This document shows, one piece after another, positions 23,560 through 35,597 of a stretch of 64,000 bases of DNA. The DNA lies in NCBI GenBank assembly GCA_027924645.1, contig BSBN01000293.1, positions 9,076,501-9,140,500 of the forward strand, given 5' to 3'. The stretch's first letter is position 1. Every line of letters begins with the position of its first letter. The translations under genes were made by a program, and so were the position numbers. The DNA is from Cunninghamia lanceolata. Lineage: Eukaryota > Streptophyta > Pinopsida > Cupressales > Cupressaceae. The notes beneath the pieces are model-generated. The model did no database searches. It saw nothing but the letters and a program-made list of their open reading frames with translations, and was not told the origin of the DNA.

Positions 23560-26207
23560 GAATTTCAATTTGGATCATAGGTCTGACTTGAATGTTTCAG
23601 CCAAAGATACATTCAAGATTATCAGTTGTTTGATGAAATCCAAAAAGTTTGCCTCATCTAGGTTCCGAGGAAACTGGTCCAAATCAATCTTCCTTGCATC
23701 CTCCATCTTCTTTCTGAAATTATTATTTCCAATGAATCGGTCATTTGTGTCAAAACCCTGTGGCAAACCAAGCTTTGTCAAGTTCCTTACCTTTTCATCC
23801 TCCTTAATCTTTGTTGCAATCTCAATCACAAATTATGTTGTTTTATGCATTCTTGAATACTTTTTAATTATAGATGTCACCTTCATTGCAGCTTTAATCC
23901 AATTAGTAATGCCTTTTGAAATCAATTCATTGTCACTAGCTTTGTAGACTATTTCTAGAACTTGATTTGCATATTTCTCTTCAGCCTACAGTTTCACAAT
24001 TGTGTTGTCCATTAAATATTTGCTCATCTTATCAAGATGTAGTCTCATAGCATCAATGAGTTGAAAGAATTCACACAAATGACCAAACCTTTGCATTATT
24101 TCTTCCCAGATCTTTTGTTTCATGTGCCTAATTGTTTGTCTACAAAATTCAGTTAACTTTTTTTGACAAGATTTTATTTCATTTTTTTCTTCCATAAGCT
24201 CTACAACCAATGTTTCATTTTTTTGCCTCTCTTTCTCCAATTTTGGTTCCCACTGTTCATTTGTTTTCCCAATGCTTTGTCTTAATTTTTCTGAAGTGGA
24301 TTTTTCCTCATTATATTTATTTTTGATCTCATCTAACTCTTGCTTTAGTCCATTCAATTCCACCTTTGTTTGTTTATCCTCTTTGCTTGTTGATGTAGAG
24401 GCATATTTTTTTATTCTTTTTTCTAATTCATTACTCTTGTTATTTGTTGCTTTCCTCTTTACTTTCTCATTTGTTGAATTTGCCTATAATTTTTCTATTT
24501 GATTATGCAACTTTTGTTTCTCTCTATCATGCTTTAGCAATGATGTGTATACCAACTCATTGTTCTTCTTTGATATATTAATTTTGTTAGTATTTTTTAA
24601 TCCAAAAAAATCAAATTACAAGCTACTCACCTAAAATTTAGATCGATCCATCTGATTTTTTGGTTTATTTTGAACTGTGGGAACAACAATTGTGTACTCC
24701 ATGATTTATGTATTTGTGTCAAATGTGGCTAATATCATGGTTGTTGCAGGATCTAAAGTTACAACAGACACACTCTCCATTAGTTGCTTCTTTTCCTTTT
24801 TATACAATTATGATTTCTTTTTAAACTCTTGAATGTAATCAAAACTCGGGGACACAGGAATAAGAGAATGCTTGAATGGTGAATGAATAGGAGTAATTGC
24901 AATTTTTGTTATAGCCACACTAATTGGGGGAGTGCTTGGAAATAATTCCTTTGTAGTGGAACTGGTAGTTGGACTTGGACCTGTCATAATCCGTTGTCTC
25001 TTTTATGTCCCTTGATCACTGAGTGTTTGTGTGTAATTTGTTTTTGGACCTGTTGTTGGAGCACATGTCGACTAAGTTCACCAGTGGCAATGCCAGTCAT
25101 ACTAGACTCTCCACCATGGGCATGTCCAAGTTGTGATTGCATTTGACCATGAGAATTAGGATTTGAAGTTGTAACATAATCAATTATTTCAATTCTACTT
25201 GTATGACCTTGGTGTATTTTATCAGCTGATTTAGCTCCAAGGCCTCGTTTATCAAATAGTTTTTTGGGAGTGGCAACTACATCTATTGGGGTCCAAATGC
25301 CTTTTCCTTGGGACCCCAAACCACCACCTCAATAACCCAACTTTTCAGCTATGACTGCTCATGAAGTATATGTTATTTTTGTGCCCTAACTTAAACTAGG
25401 GTTGAAATTGCTTTGTTCATCCCTATCATCATCAGATTCATCATCACTATTAGTTTCAGTTTCTTCATCTTCACATTCATTGGGATGCTCTATATTCCAC
25501 AATTTGCTAAACTCTTCATCTTCATCGATTTCTCCATAGTCTACATCAGTTGTCGGTTCACCTAGCTCCTTCCTCATAGACCAAAATGTAGTGATTGTTT
25601 ATCATGTCCAATATTTTTTCTTAAAACACTCATTTAGAGAATCTGGCATTTTTTCTCTAATAGATGGTTTGTCACTTTTTCTATAAAAATTGTTGTACCT
25701 CCTAATTTCATTCTCTGTTGGTGCTCCTGTAATTTGGACCTGGTGCAATGCCATAATTTCTGCTGACAACTATTCAAAAGAAATACCTTTCTTAGCAGTA
25801 GTTTTCTCCATTGCTATTTTGACCTCATCCTAGGAATCCTTGTTTCTCAAGTTTTCAAGCAATGGTTTACTTTGATGTTGAATTCTACTTGCAGCATTCC
25901 TATTGGCCACAATCATTGTTTTAGTGGTGTCACATGGATCATACTGCCAATGACAGACAACATGATGCAGAGGCATCCACACTATAACCTTCGCATATAG
26001 CATGAATGTCTGCAGACCAACCTCATCATCATCATCTTCACCATCATCATCATATTCCCTAAAACTACCAACAACATCATCATATTGCGGACACTCACAA
26101 TTGTCCTCCTGCCGACTACTATTCACCTTCTCCGCCTTCCTTCTAACATCATCATCATGATGTTCAGCGGGCGCAAACATCCTCCTGTTGCACTGTTCAT
26201 CGGGCAC
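23560..26207 (-). pseudogene. Long decayed frame, acidic then coiled coil; unrecognised
   Basis: From 26,207 to 24,984 one minus-strand frame holds together across a few stops: a His/Asp-rich start (HHDDDVRRKAEKV), a run of Asp/Glu near 26,030-26,060, then TKTMIVANRNAASRIQHQSK, KPSIREKMPDSLNECFKKKYW, a strongly acidic patch (25,386-25,577) and a Gly/His/Gln-rich part. After a frameshift, 24,363-23,575 encodes a charged heptad-like coiled coil (LKQELDEIKNKYNEEKSTS) and a C-terminal DARKIDLDQFPRNLDEANF segment. I do not recognise the family. Its frame may have been driven by the LTR-like block just upstream. Gag-like or other retroelement ORF is one possibility; a domesticated plant protein is another. 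Confidence 0.5.
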
Positions 26208-26453
26208 CGAATTCCATCGTCATCATCATGACCTTCAACACTGTCTTCGTCAGCAGGATATCCAAATATCCGGTTGTTCAAATATCCTGATGACGATCAC
26301 CTTCAGCAGCTTACCTCTGATGCTCCGCTAGCAAACAACAGCATCATGATATAACTTATCCGGTTCTCTTCGAAACCTCCTGATGATGCTAATACACTTT
26401 CTGCCGATGCCGATACTTAACCACTTAACAACGGCAGGATAAACTCGCACAGG

Positions 26454-26527
26454 GGATATTCTCAATATCCTGATGACGATGACGTCATATCCTAATGACG
26501 ATGACGTCACCCAATATCCTGATGACC
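26454..26527. promoter_or_regulatory. Repeated TGACGTCA sites with ATATCC hairpin
   Basis: GGATATT (26,454-26,460) and AATATCC (26,464-26,470) form a 7-bp stem with a 3-base loop. Directly after it come two 22-bp repeats ending in the palindrome TGACGTCA (26,480-26,487 and 26,502-26,509), the core bound by plant bZIP factors, then another ATATCCTGATGAC. Function is inferred from the motif only. Confidence 0.55.
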
Positions 26528-27079
26528 TTTTCAACACTTAGTCGAAAAACTCAAACTTTCTCTCCCGCATCTACTCGCGATACGCGGATGATTGGCACTC
26601 CCGATATGATGATCTTGATGCCGGTACATGCACTTAGTCTATGTCCGACCTAAACATCCTGATGCACTCGCAACATGAAAACTCCAACAGTTTCATGACC
26701 CGATCTTCTTCCTGATGCCGATGCACTCCTCCTCGGCTCCTCCAGTTGATGATGATCACCCAGACGCACTTGCACTTCATGCATTCGAAAGCATCATGCT
26801 CTCCTTCACTTATCTGGATGACGATGTCTAACCCGACTGCAGGATATTCACCAAGATATCCTGATGATGCCGTCTTGACCAGTTTCTTCACTGAGTGAAC
26901 TTTCCCTTCGCCGATCCTCCAGGGATGACCCGATCCAACCTCAGGGTGATCTTCCAACTCAATCAGCTCAACTTGACCTAGCACATGAGGATGCTAGGCT
27001 TCTCAACATCTATCGACCGCGATCCTGCACACCTGCATGCAAACGGAAAACAAACTACTACCTAACCTACTATACATTA

Positions 27080-27116
27080 CCATTCCACCGATCAGATGGA
27101 TCAACCGGTGGAATGG
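27080..27116. other. Perfect 11-bp hairpin stem in LTR leader
   Basis: CCATTCCACCG at 27,080-27,090 pairs exactly with CGGTGGAATGG at 27,106-27,116 around a 15-base loop. It lies about 200 bases downstream of the TATA box on the minus strand, so it would be in the RNA leader. Confidence 0.75.
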
Positions 27117-27311
27117 ATCAGTACATCCATGAAACCACCCAAACCAGCAGATCGATTGCACAAAGGAGACCAAACAGAAAATGAACAGGATCTTCTATTG
27201 ATTTCACAAGATGCAATACAATATGATGTTCCTCACTCTCAGTCTCACTCTCTGCAACCTAGCTCGATCAATGATATCTGTCTGTATGTGCAATATCAAA
27301 TGATCTCATGC

Positions 27312-27319
27312 TTATAAAG
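27312..27319 (-). promoter_or_regulatory. TATA box of LTR-like block
   Basis: The minus strand reads TTTATAAG in the context GTCTTTATAAGCATG, about 270 bp inside the inferred LTR start and about 1.1 kb upstream of the ATG at 26,207. Confidence 0.5.
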
Positions 27320-27603
27320 ACTTTCCTACGAGTACTACTGACCTGACTCCAAGCGGCTGGGAACTCTCCAAGCGGCTGGGAGATCCCACCGAACACGCAT
27401 CATGACAACTGTCTTAACAAACTAGCTAAAAATAGCAAAAGCCTGGTCAGCATGATCTTATCATGATCAGCATGACCTTATTACATGCATTTGGTCTAAC
27501 AGACCTTCTTGGAAACACAAACAAGACCTAAACTACTAACTGCCTCATGAAGGCCAGCTGTCAGGTAGGTGCTCCTGCACCACAACATCAAAATTTAAAA
27601 AAT

Positions 27604-28906
27604 TCAAAAGATCTTTTTCCACCTTAAAATCTTTCCTCTCAAATGTGAACCCTCCACATGAAAAAGGTAAAGAAGGAAATAAGGTCTTCTTTTGCTGATC
27701 GGCAAACTGTAGTTCATTAGTACTCTACATCTAGACCTTACATATTCCAATGGAAAAACCCTTTCTATCACATGTATTGGAAGTTTGTATGACTCTAGTC
27801 CTGATCCATAAAATCTTAGCATAGTATATTCTTCCAATAAGTACCAATCAACCAATTGTATTGCTTTTCCTAGTTGAATGAAATCTCTAAATGATATAGG
27901 CAATTTAAGCATTGGCCTATTTTTAATTGCTTGATGCAATGGAGCCAAAAAGTAGTCTACAAAATGATTGTAGTTCCTTCGAGAATCATGCATCCTTATC
28001 TTAGTGGTCCAATCATAAACTAGAGCCATTTTATTTTCCTCATCATTACTATAGGGCTGAATCTGAAGCTTGTTGGTCTGAAACATTCTACTAAATTTGA
28101 ATATAAAAAAATAGTACAAGTAGGTTGAGAACCTAAATGTCTTGGTGGAACTTCCTTTGATCATTAATAATTGTTTATGCATGGATTCTACAATGTGCTC
28201 AATAAATTTATATTTGACATGTACACCATTACCATAATGGATATTATATACCATTTCAAGGAGGCTTGCATCCACTTCCCAATTGCTATCTAGTCCGAGG
28301 CAAAATGCTAGCATGGAAATAGTATCCTGAGCCCATGACTTAAAAATTTTGAAAGGATAAGGAGGCTTATGGTTATCTTTCAAGTTGTTTTTTTCTTCAA
28401 CTATTTTATTTAAGAAAGCTTCTTTGCCCCTTTCATCCACTACTTCATAATCACTAGCAAACTTTTCTAGGTCAATGTGGACATCTCCAAATTCTTTGGT
28501 TGTAAACCCCAACACTTTTTCAAATTCTTCTGCATTAATGAATAAAATTTCTTCTTTGGTATCCTTATTTAGAATTGCTCTTTTGTTACCATCATATTTG
28601 TGGATATAGACCATGATAAATTCTGGGCAAGGGAAAACCTCATGTAACATCATGCGCCCTAATCCAGTTACCCATGGTGCATTGATACTATCAACTTTCC
28701 TTTTCTTGTTCTTGGTAGCCTTATTCTCACATGAAAATCTAAGTTCTGAGGTAAATTTACCAAACATGTTAGGATCATAAATATCATGGTATTCATCAGT
28801 CAAACCTAGGGTTTTAGGCAATTCAAAATAATCTATTTTTCTATGGATCCATACTTGCTCTACCTTTCCCGAAAACTTTGTCTGGTCTGCTAGTGGTGGT
28901 AGACAT
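27604..28906 (-). pseudogene. Unrecognised 405-codon open frame with frameshifted start
   Basis: A clean frame runs from 28,821 to 27,604. Upstream, an ATG at 28,906 (MSTTTSRPDKVFGKGRASMD) connects to it if one frameshift near 28,840 is allowed; TATATAAG sits just 5' of that ATG. Features: KKRKVDS (nuclear-localisation-like) near residue 40, then VYIHKYDGNKRAILNKDTKE followed by a helical region, and a second part with MALVYDWTTKIRMHDSRRNY. The early block resembles, in position and pattern, RYNPDTRIVIARNGSILIKL of the frame at 30,021-33,340, so the two may be distant paralogues. It stops 14 bp before the LTR-like block. I do not recognise a known domain; a retroelement gag-like or plant mobile-type protein are guesses. 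Confidence 0.55.
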
Positions 28907-30020
28907 GCTTATATAGGGTGAAATTTTTATTAAGTCTCTCAACCCTAAATGCAAAGTTTGACAAAATAAGATTTTAAGAAATGATGAAATGTAGCCTAGG
29001 GATTCTATGATTTGTCTTACCGGCTTTGTTGGAAATGGCACTACAATGAGCAATCTGAAATCTCCTTGGTGTACTGCAATGAGCAATATGAAATCTCCCC
29101 ATATGCTGACCCTCTTGGCTCTCACTTAAAAATAAAATCACTTAGCAGTAAAAAGTAGAAACTACAAAGTTTGCTTATTTTATAAAGTAAATTTTTTAGT
29201 GAATGAAACGTCAACTCAACATGTCACTTCTAGACTACGCTATTAGTACATGTCTAATAGTTGTCCTACATTGACAACTCACAACAATCTCTAAACCATT
29301 GATCTTTGTAAATCTAATGGTTTAGGGTGATTCTAAAGATTTAAGTTTGCAAGCCTAGCATTTTGTGCATTTCATTCCGGAATGCAACTAGAACCATCCA
29401 TCAAATGTTCATCAAATGGTCGAGTATTTTATTATATAAAAAATAAACATAATATGCATTTCTTCATTCATTTAATTATAGTCACACTTATTATTTAACT
29501 ACATTGTATTTAATATTAATAAAAAAATTATTCACATTTTTTGGTCTTGTGGACGTCAACTTTCATTCATTCATTCATTGATATTAATTCAAGAAATTGT
29601 TATAGCTGGGGGATAGCTATGCCTCTGTCATATCATTATGTTGCAAAAAGTTCCCATACATATTCTTTCCCATGATAATATAATATATTACATCAAAATT
29701 AAACATTCAACACAAAGAGCCCATGTTCCAGAATCCTGAATAACCCTTAGCTATTTAGATTCAAAAGAAAAACACACACAACTTGGAGACAGGTAACCAT
29801 ATACATGTAACAAAGCATTACTCATTTAAAAACAACATGAAACTGGTAAATTTATGCCACCCAGTAAGACTGTATCTTATTGTTCCTTCAAACTTTGCCA
29901 AGTCGTCAACAACCAACCCTATGAAATGAGAAAGATAGTTCCTTTATAGATCAAGAACGTGCTCTCAGTATTGAATACATTGTACTTCAAATTGTTACAG
30001 ATATAGAGAACAAAAGTTTG
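28907..30020. other. No gene seen; AT-rich spacer
   Basis: Intergenic-looking, with a short CATT run near 29,560-29,580. It separates two long minus-strand frames lying head to tail. Confidence 0.5.
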
Positions 30021-33000
30021 TCAATCCCTAGTTCCATATTTGTCCTTCCACTCAGTGTATGTCTCCTCTATCAACCAAGGGAATGAAAGTATTTATGTAA
30101 TCTTGCCATTATGGATGACATACCTGGCATCTAGGATACTTTTTACTTGGTTACAGAACATAGAAAAATTCCTTTCAAGAGTGTTCAGATTGTCCAATGT
30201 TAAGCTCAGTACTTGCATAGTTGGATCACTTGCAATTACATCATAACAAGTGGGAATTAATTGATAAATATTGTCTACAATCTCCTTTCTCCACTTGTCC
30301 AAGTCTTTTGTTTTGTCATCACCCTCGAAGATGGGAGGTGACCACTTAGTGTCCAACCTTTAAAAACCTTGCAACCTGTCTTTCACAACTGAATCCAATT
30401 CAACTGGAAACTGGCAACATTCTAAACATACTTCAACATGTTAAACACCTACTATATTTCAAGAGGTGCATTGGAATCATACCTGGCACACCTCAAAATT
30501 TTTTTGACTTGTCCAGTTCTATGTAACCACTTTGTTTTTAAGCTCAATAATCTTTGTTTGTCAGACTCATGCTTTTCATAGGCTGGTCTCAAGTGTGAGT
30601 AGGATTTTCAAGTCTCATCAACTCGAGTCAAAATGTTTGTCACCATGTTCTTGATCAAGTTGGTAACCACCTCTTTAACCTTGTTATCCTTTTACTCCTT
30701 CAATCTCCTGTTATCCTCCTTCAACTCTCTAATCTCTGCAAGGAGAAGATTTGTATCCACTAGAAGAGATTTTGCAGTTGGGATCACTGGAGGAGGGGCT
30801 GAAGTACTGGCTCCCAATGATAGTTGTTGCTTCAACATGTTTATCTTTGCAACTGCCTAAGAATAATCAAGTTGCAGCTAATTGTAATACTTTTGCAATT
30901 TGTTAGTAGTTGCTTCTACAAATTATGCAGTCTATACATTTAGGCTTCTAGCCTGAGGAGCAGGGGTATCAGATACTCTTTTTATTATTACATCCCCTAT
31001 CAGCTCTTCTAATTGAACCATAGGCTTTTTGTTGTTTAGAGCTAGAGCCCATATTGCCAATGTTTCAAATTTAGGGTTGAAGGCTACAATAGAGAGGGCC
31101 TTTTCAATTTGTTCCCCTATCACATCTGAATCATCTCTAGTGATTGTATCAAATACAATGGCATCTGATAGAGTCTAGTGAGGTAGAAGTAGAATATTAC
31201 TTTTTACCACCAATGCTCTCCCTTCCTCTGGAGTCATTGCACTTATAGACTATTGTACTTCTTTTAGGACCCCCTGAGTAATAACATCATACTCCTTTGG
31301 GTCTGCTCTAGCCTTGGCATCTTTAATTTTCTTCTAGATTCTTCACTCCTCACTTTCAAAACATAGCTCCTAAATTTAGGAGTGTTGACAAATTCATCAT
31401 CCTCCATAAACTTGTCACAGGCCATCACCCTAACATCTTCAATATCAATAGTAGGGTTCCTCATTACTCTCACTACCCTATTCTCTGGGGATGAATAAGG
31501 TCTCAGTCCATTGGGTGAATGAGGGCTAGTTTCTTGTGCATGTTCCTCCCCCCTCTAGGTCAACCACCTCTATCTACTCTGGGTTCTCCAAATCAATAAT
31601 CTTGGCCCTTTTGGTAGGAGAGGGGCCAACTGATTCCCTCTTTACATCATACTCTCCATTTGAGCTGCCAAGCTCATAAGCATATCTCTATTCTCATCTA
31701 GGGGCAGAGGCAATCAATTGTTCTGTATTATCCAACATTTTCTCAATTCTCTTGATTGGGTCTTGCACTTCTGTAAATGCACCCAGATATGCAGGATTCA
31801 TGTTTTTTCTTCATCTTCTCACTGGCCATGATAGTATCCCACTTGATCCTCAAGTGGTGGACATCAATCATTGTAAAACAATTCCTGGCAATGTCTTCAT
31901 CATAATCCATCTGATGAAAGTACTTGAGCCTTCCTTTGCTGAGTCTGGTTTTGTTGATGAAGCCCTCAGGGTGAAAATACCTTGGTTATTCCAACTACAT
32001 TCCAAAACATTGCATAATTGAATAAATTTGATCCAACCCACTCTTATCAGGTATCAAGAAATCACAAAATTTGATGGAAGAAGGGAAGAATGAACCTTTA
32101 TTGTGGTTCCTAAAGTGCTCCTTGTCAGAAGCATTTAACTGTTTTATAACTTCTAAAAATACCACCCTCTTTGGTACAGATTTGGGCAGTATGTGAGGTG
32201 TAGTCTGGCATCCATAGACCCTTATGCAAGTAGTATTCTCATGATAGAACCAATCACCCCAATTGTGATCAATTCCAAGGTGGGCAGTCTTGTCCAGAGG
32301 GCATAAGAAATTCAATACATCAGGATGCAACCTTTCACCCTCTGGCTCAAAAAATTCAAGGATTCTCCTCACAAAATATTCTTCAAAGATGACATAATCT
32401 ATTGTGACTTAGTGCTTATCTAGCATACATGTCCATACTTGCACTGGCATCTTGTTCCCTTGAGCATCTGAAACCTTGACATGCAGATTTTGGTGCCACT
32501 TCCCTGATAAAACAAATAAGTACATATAGCACAGCAAGGAGTACCATGTGAATTCAACTTGGAGATTTGGTTTAAACAAATTATTTTTAATCTTTGTCAT
32601 CTAATCATGCATATGGTCAGCTATGAAAGTAGCATAATCATATGGTTCCTTAACATTTGGGTTTTAAATATCAACAACCATCATCAACAAAGAAACAAAC
32701 ATTCTATTTGAAGCATCTCTGCCTAATACTTGACACAAACTATGATAGGTTTTGACAAAATATTCATTAAACATACTGCAATGAAAAGGTTCCTTCTCAT
32801 GATCTGAAATCTTTACCAATTTCCCACCAACACCCCTTGGCCTGTGCTTTGGTAAGTTATATTCCCTATAATGTCATTTCACAATTGGTATTTTTTCTTG
32901 AAACCCTTGAGGTCAATTTGTTTGTTGGTTGTAGGGTCCAAGTTGAATACAGTGGCAATGTATCCTTTGGTAAGTTTGATTAATATTGAACCATTTCTAG

Positions 33001-33340
33001 CTATTACTATCCTAGTGTCTGGATTATACCTTAATGCTATTGACATAATTAAGTGAGGGTTAGGGAAAACATTAGAATAAATGAGCTTGGATCAATCATA
33101 TCTCCAGGCATGATAGATAGGGGCCTTATAGTCCATCCTCTTATGCCAATGCTCAAAGAGGATCCAACCTAGGACAGGTAATTTTGTGTCTCGACAATTA
33201 TGCTAGTTGTCAAGAAATTTATCCTGGGGTCTACTTGGGCCATGCAATTTCAAAATTGTTCTAGCGGAACCAGGGAGTTGGATCATAAGATCCTCACCTA
33301 AGCTTCATTTTGAAGTGGAAGGTAGGTTTGACTGACTCAT
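30021..33340 (-). pseudogene. Very long decayed frame (about 1,100 codons), unrecognised
   Basis: An ATG at 33,340 (MSQSNLPSTSK) opens a frame that stays coherent through about four stops to 32,850: PVLGWILFEHWHKRMDY, PNPHLIMSIALRYNPDTR, then NGSILIKLTKGYIATVFNLD. After frameshifts, 32,372-31,995 encodes HLGIDHNWGDWFYHE and RVVFLEVIKQLNASDKEHF; 31,473-30,932 encodes further helical segments; near 30,840-30,690 there is a leucine-rich coiled coil (LAEIRELKEDNRRLKE); 30,356-30,021 ends with KDLDKWRKEIVDNIYQLIPT and EETYTEWKDKYGTRD. I know of similar uncharacterised proteins being annotated in gymnosperms, but cannot name a domain. No LTR is seen next to it. It may be a retroelement-borne ORF or a multiplied host gene. 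Confidence 0.55.
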
Positions 33341-33568
33341 TTTTCTTTTATGAAGGTAGCTTAGGGTTTTTATGGTTGACAATGGCCATAAAAGCTTCAG
33401 AATTAACCTAGAGTTGGAAAAACCAAGCACAGAAGAGGAACAGTTACTGGTTGTCCACACTTCTAGAAGCTTGAGATCACCTTTTCCTACTCATTCTGAT
33501 GATTTCTTCTAAATGCAATCGTGCTCTTGAGAATACCTGAATCCCTGAATTCTTGTACAATTAGTACA

Positions 33569-33638
33569 ATTCTCTGTATTAATGAACTTCATGCTACAAG
33601 AATTCTTACACCATTCTCTGTATTAATGAACTTCATGC
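33569..33638. repeat. 26-bp direct repeat, two copies 44 bp apart
   Basis: ATTCTCTGTATTAATGAACT plus TCATGC occurs at 33,569-33,594 and 33,613-33,638 without change. Confidence 0.9.
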
Positions 33639-33889
33639 CGCAAGCACTTCGAAATCTTTCTCTTTTGAAACTTTGAATTTGGGCCAGTGATCTTTTCCTT
33701 ACATTCTAAAATCTACGGTCCTGATTAGATGACTAGATTTGACAATCTTCGTCACCATTTGGAATATGTATGGGTCAGATACATGTAGAACCTCGCAGCG
33801 TAATAGCCTGTGATGGCCCACCTCTTACCTACCTCATGTCGGCATGCCTCACTTCTCAAACAAGAGAATGCCACATGTCGCCATGTCAT

Positions 33890-34225
33890 GACCGCGTAGC
33901 GTAGATTCCATCCTATGAGATTCTCTTTGTGACGATGCATAACAGTTGGATCAAGTCTTTTGCCAACGTCAATTTTTTGACATGCGTCATTCTGTCGCAG
34001 CCATATAGTGAATATTCTCTCTTGATAGATTCCTCATGAGCCCTTGTACGACCATTAGATTTCATACTTCCTACAACTGTTGGATCAATTCTTTAGTGGG
34101 ATAGGATGCCAACTTAGATTTTTTGACATGTGTCATTCTGTCGCAGCTGCGTAGTGAATATTCTCTCCTAATAGATTCCTCATGCACCCTTGCATGACCA
34201 TTAGATTTTGCCCTTCCTACAACCG
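33890..34225. repeat. Tandem duplication of about 137 bp, with a third partial copy
   Basis: Copy 1 (33,942-34,078) and copy 2 (34,079-about 34,225) share GTTGGATCAA, TTTTTTGACATG, CATTCTGTCGCAGC, GTGAATATTCTCTC and AGATTCCTCATG. A shorter, older copy (GCGTAGCGTAGATTCC onward) precedes them at 33,890-33,941. Confidence 0.85.
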
Positions 34226-35115
34226 ATGACAACGGGTAACCTCTAGAATCCTAGATTAAGGGGTTGGTCAACTTATGAATATTAGGACATGAAATCATGA
34301 CTTAACTGATTGACAACCTACTCACATATTAACTTCTTAAGCCATATGTTGTCTGCTTAAATTCTTCAACATTGGATGGCTAAGATTAAAACATCTTGCT
34401 GAGGAATTTCCCATGTGTCTTAATTAAATCTGTAATAGGCTAATAGCTCACCCATTATGTCTCTTAGGGCTTCTTTGAAATATCTGCTAAAGCATTTAAA
34501 AAGTGGACCCTGCTAGCCTGCTAGGTTAACCTATTCCCCACCAAGTGGTGATCGACAAGATTAGGTATAAGGGGCTAGTAAACAACATGGTTTTGATGGC
34601 TCAGGTTTCAACTTAGACAACCAGCAATCAAAGGTAGAAAGTCAACATAACATTACGTAGAGGGTTTCTCGTATGAAATGTCAACCATTGATATTTGGAA
34701 ATCTAATGGTTCAAGTGTTATTCCAGAGGCTTGAAGTTGTTGGTCTAGTGTTTCAGATATTTTCTTTCAAAATGAAACTATAGCCATCAAAACCTAATTA
34801 TGCAAATATTTCAATCATTATGCATGTAGACAAACTACACTATCAATAGAAAGTGTAATTTTACTTCTACATATAAAATTTTGTGATTAATTCTATCTAA
34901 AAACAACCAAATTGAAATCAAATTAAATCTAAAATGATTGAGAGTTCACATATATTATAGATCTTTTAATTGTCTCAAGAGTCAAAAAGCAAACAAATGC
35001 CAAGCAACAGTAGAAACCTCTAACCATAACAGAGACCAAATCCATGTCAACATATATAAATTAAAGAAAACATATGAGAAGCAACATTAGAAACCTCTAA
35101 CCATAACAAAGACCA
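34226..35115. other. No gene seen; contains a short direct repeat
   Basis: Mixed AT-rich sequence. AGAAACCTCTAACCATAACA with flanking bases appears twice (about 35,003-35,040 and 35,080-35,118), just before the next minisatellite. Confidence 0.55.
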
Positions 35116-35240
35116 AATTATATTAATACAAAAATATATACACTTGGGTAATTATATTAATACAAAAAGATTTGCACTTGGGTAATTATATTAATACAAA
35201 AAGATTTACACTCAGGAAATTATATTAATACAAAAACCAC
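35116..35240. repeat. Minisatellite, unit about 37 bp, 3.5 copies
   Basis: AATTATATTAATACAAAAA alternates with a GATTTRCACTTGGGT-like half. The last unit is cut after the first half. Confidence 0.85.
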
Positions 35241-35597
35241 TCCAGCAGCTAACCTAGGCTCCAAAAACATATAGCACTAGAGAGGCTATCATAGTACCAT
35301 AGAAATCCCTAGCCCTTTGACTAAGCGACTCCTCGAAAAAATTGCCACCCTACCACCCTAACACGGAAATCACCAAAAAAATTGGCCTTGGGAGCCCGAC
35401 CACTCCTACAGCTGCTGTGAGTAGAATCCCACCACATTTGCAATAGTTACAAAGTATTCAAGCCATACCAGAGTCTCATATGTGTCCATTCCAATTTCCT
35501 ACAGAAGAAAGTGTCTCCCATGAGCTGCCCAAAACCTGTGCCTTCCCAGTTGTTGCTCATTCATGTTTAGCAGGAACAACTACCTGGCTACGCCCTC

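Larger units (their letters stand above)
26208..27590 (-). mobile_element. LTR-like promoter and leader block, GC-richer than surroundings
   Basis: On the minus strand the block begins TGTTGTGGTGCAGGAGC at 27,590, has a TATA box 270 bp in, a polyadenylation-like stretch (AAATCAATAGAAG, near 27,200) and then a leader full of TGATGACG words. This layout is that of a 5' LTR plus untranslated leader. It separates two minus-strand reading frames and differs in composition from both. No matching second LTR or clear primer binding site was found, so it could also be a solo LTR fused to other DNA. Confidence 0.5.

Noticed and set aside
26634..26984. 116-codon minus-strand frame in the GC-richer block
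   Set aside because: It overlaps the inferred LTR leader, has no protein-like segment conserved with anything nearby, and its openness follows from composition. It cannot be fully excluded.
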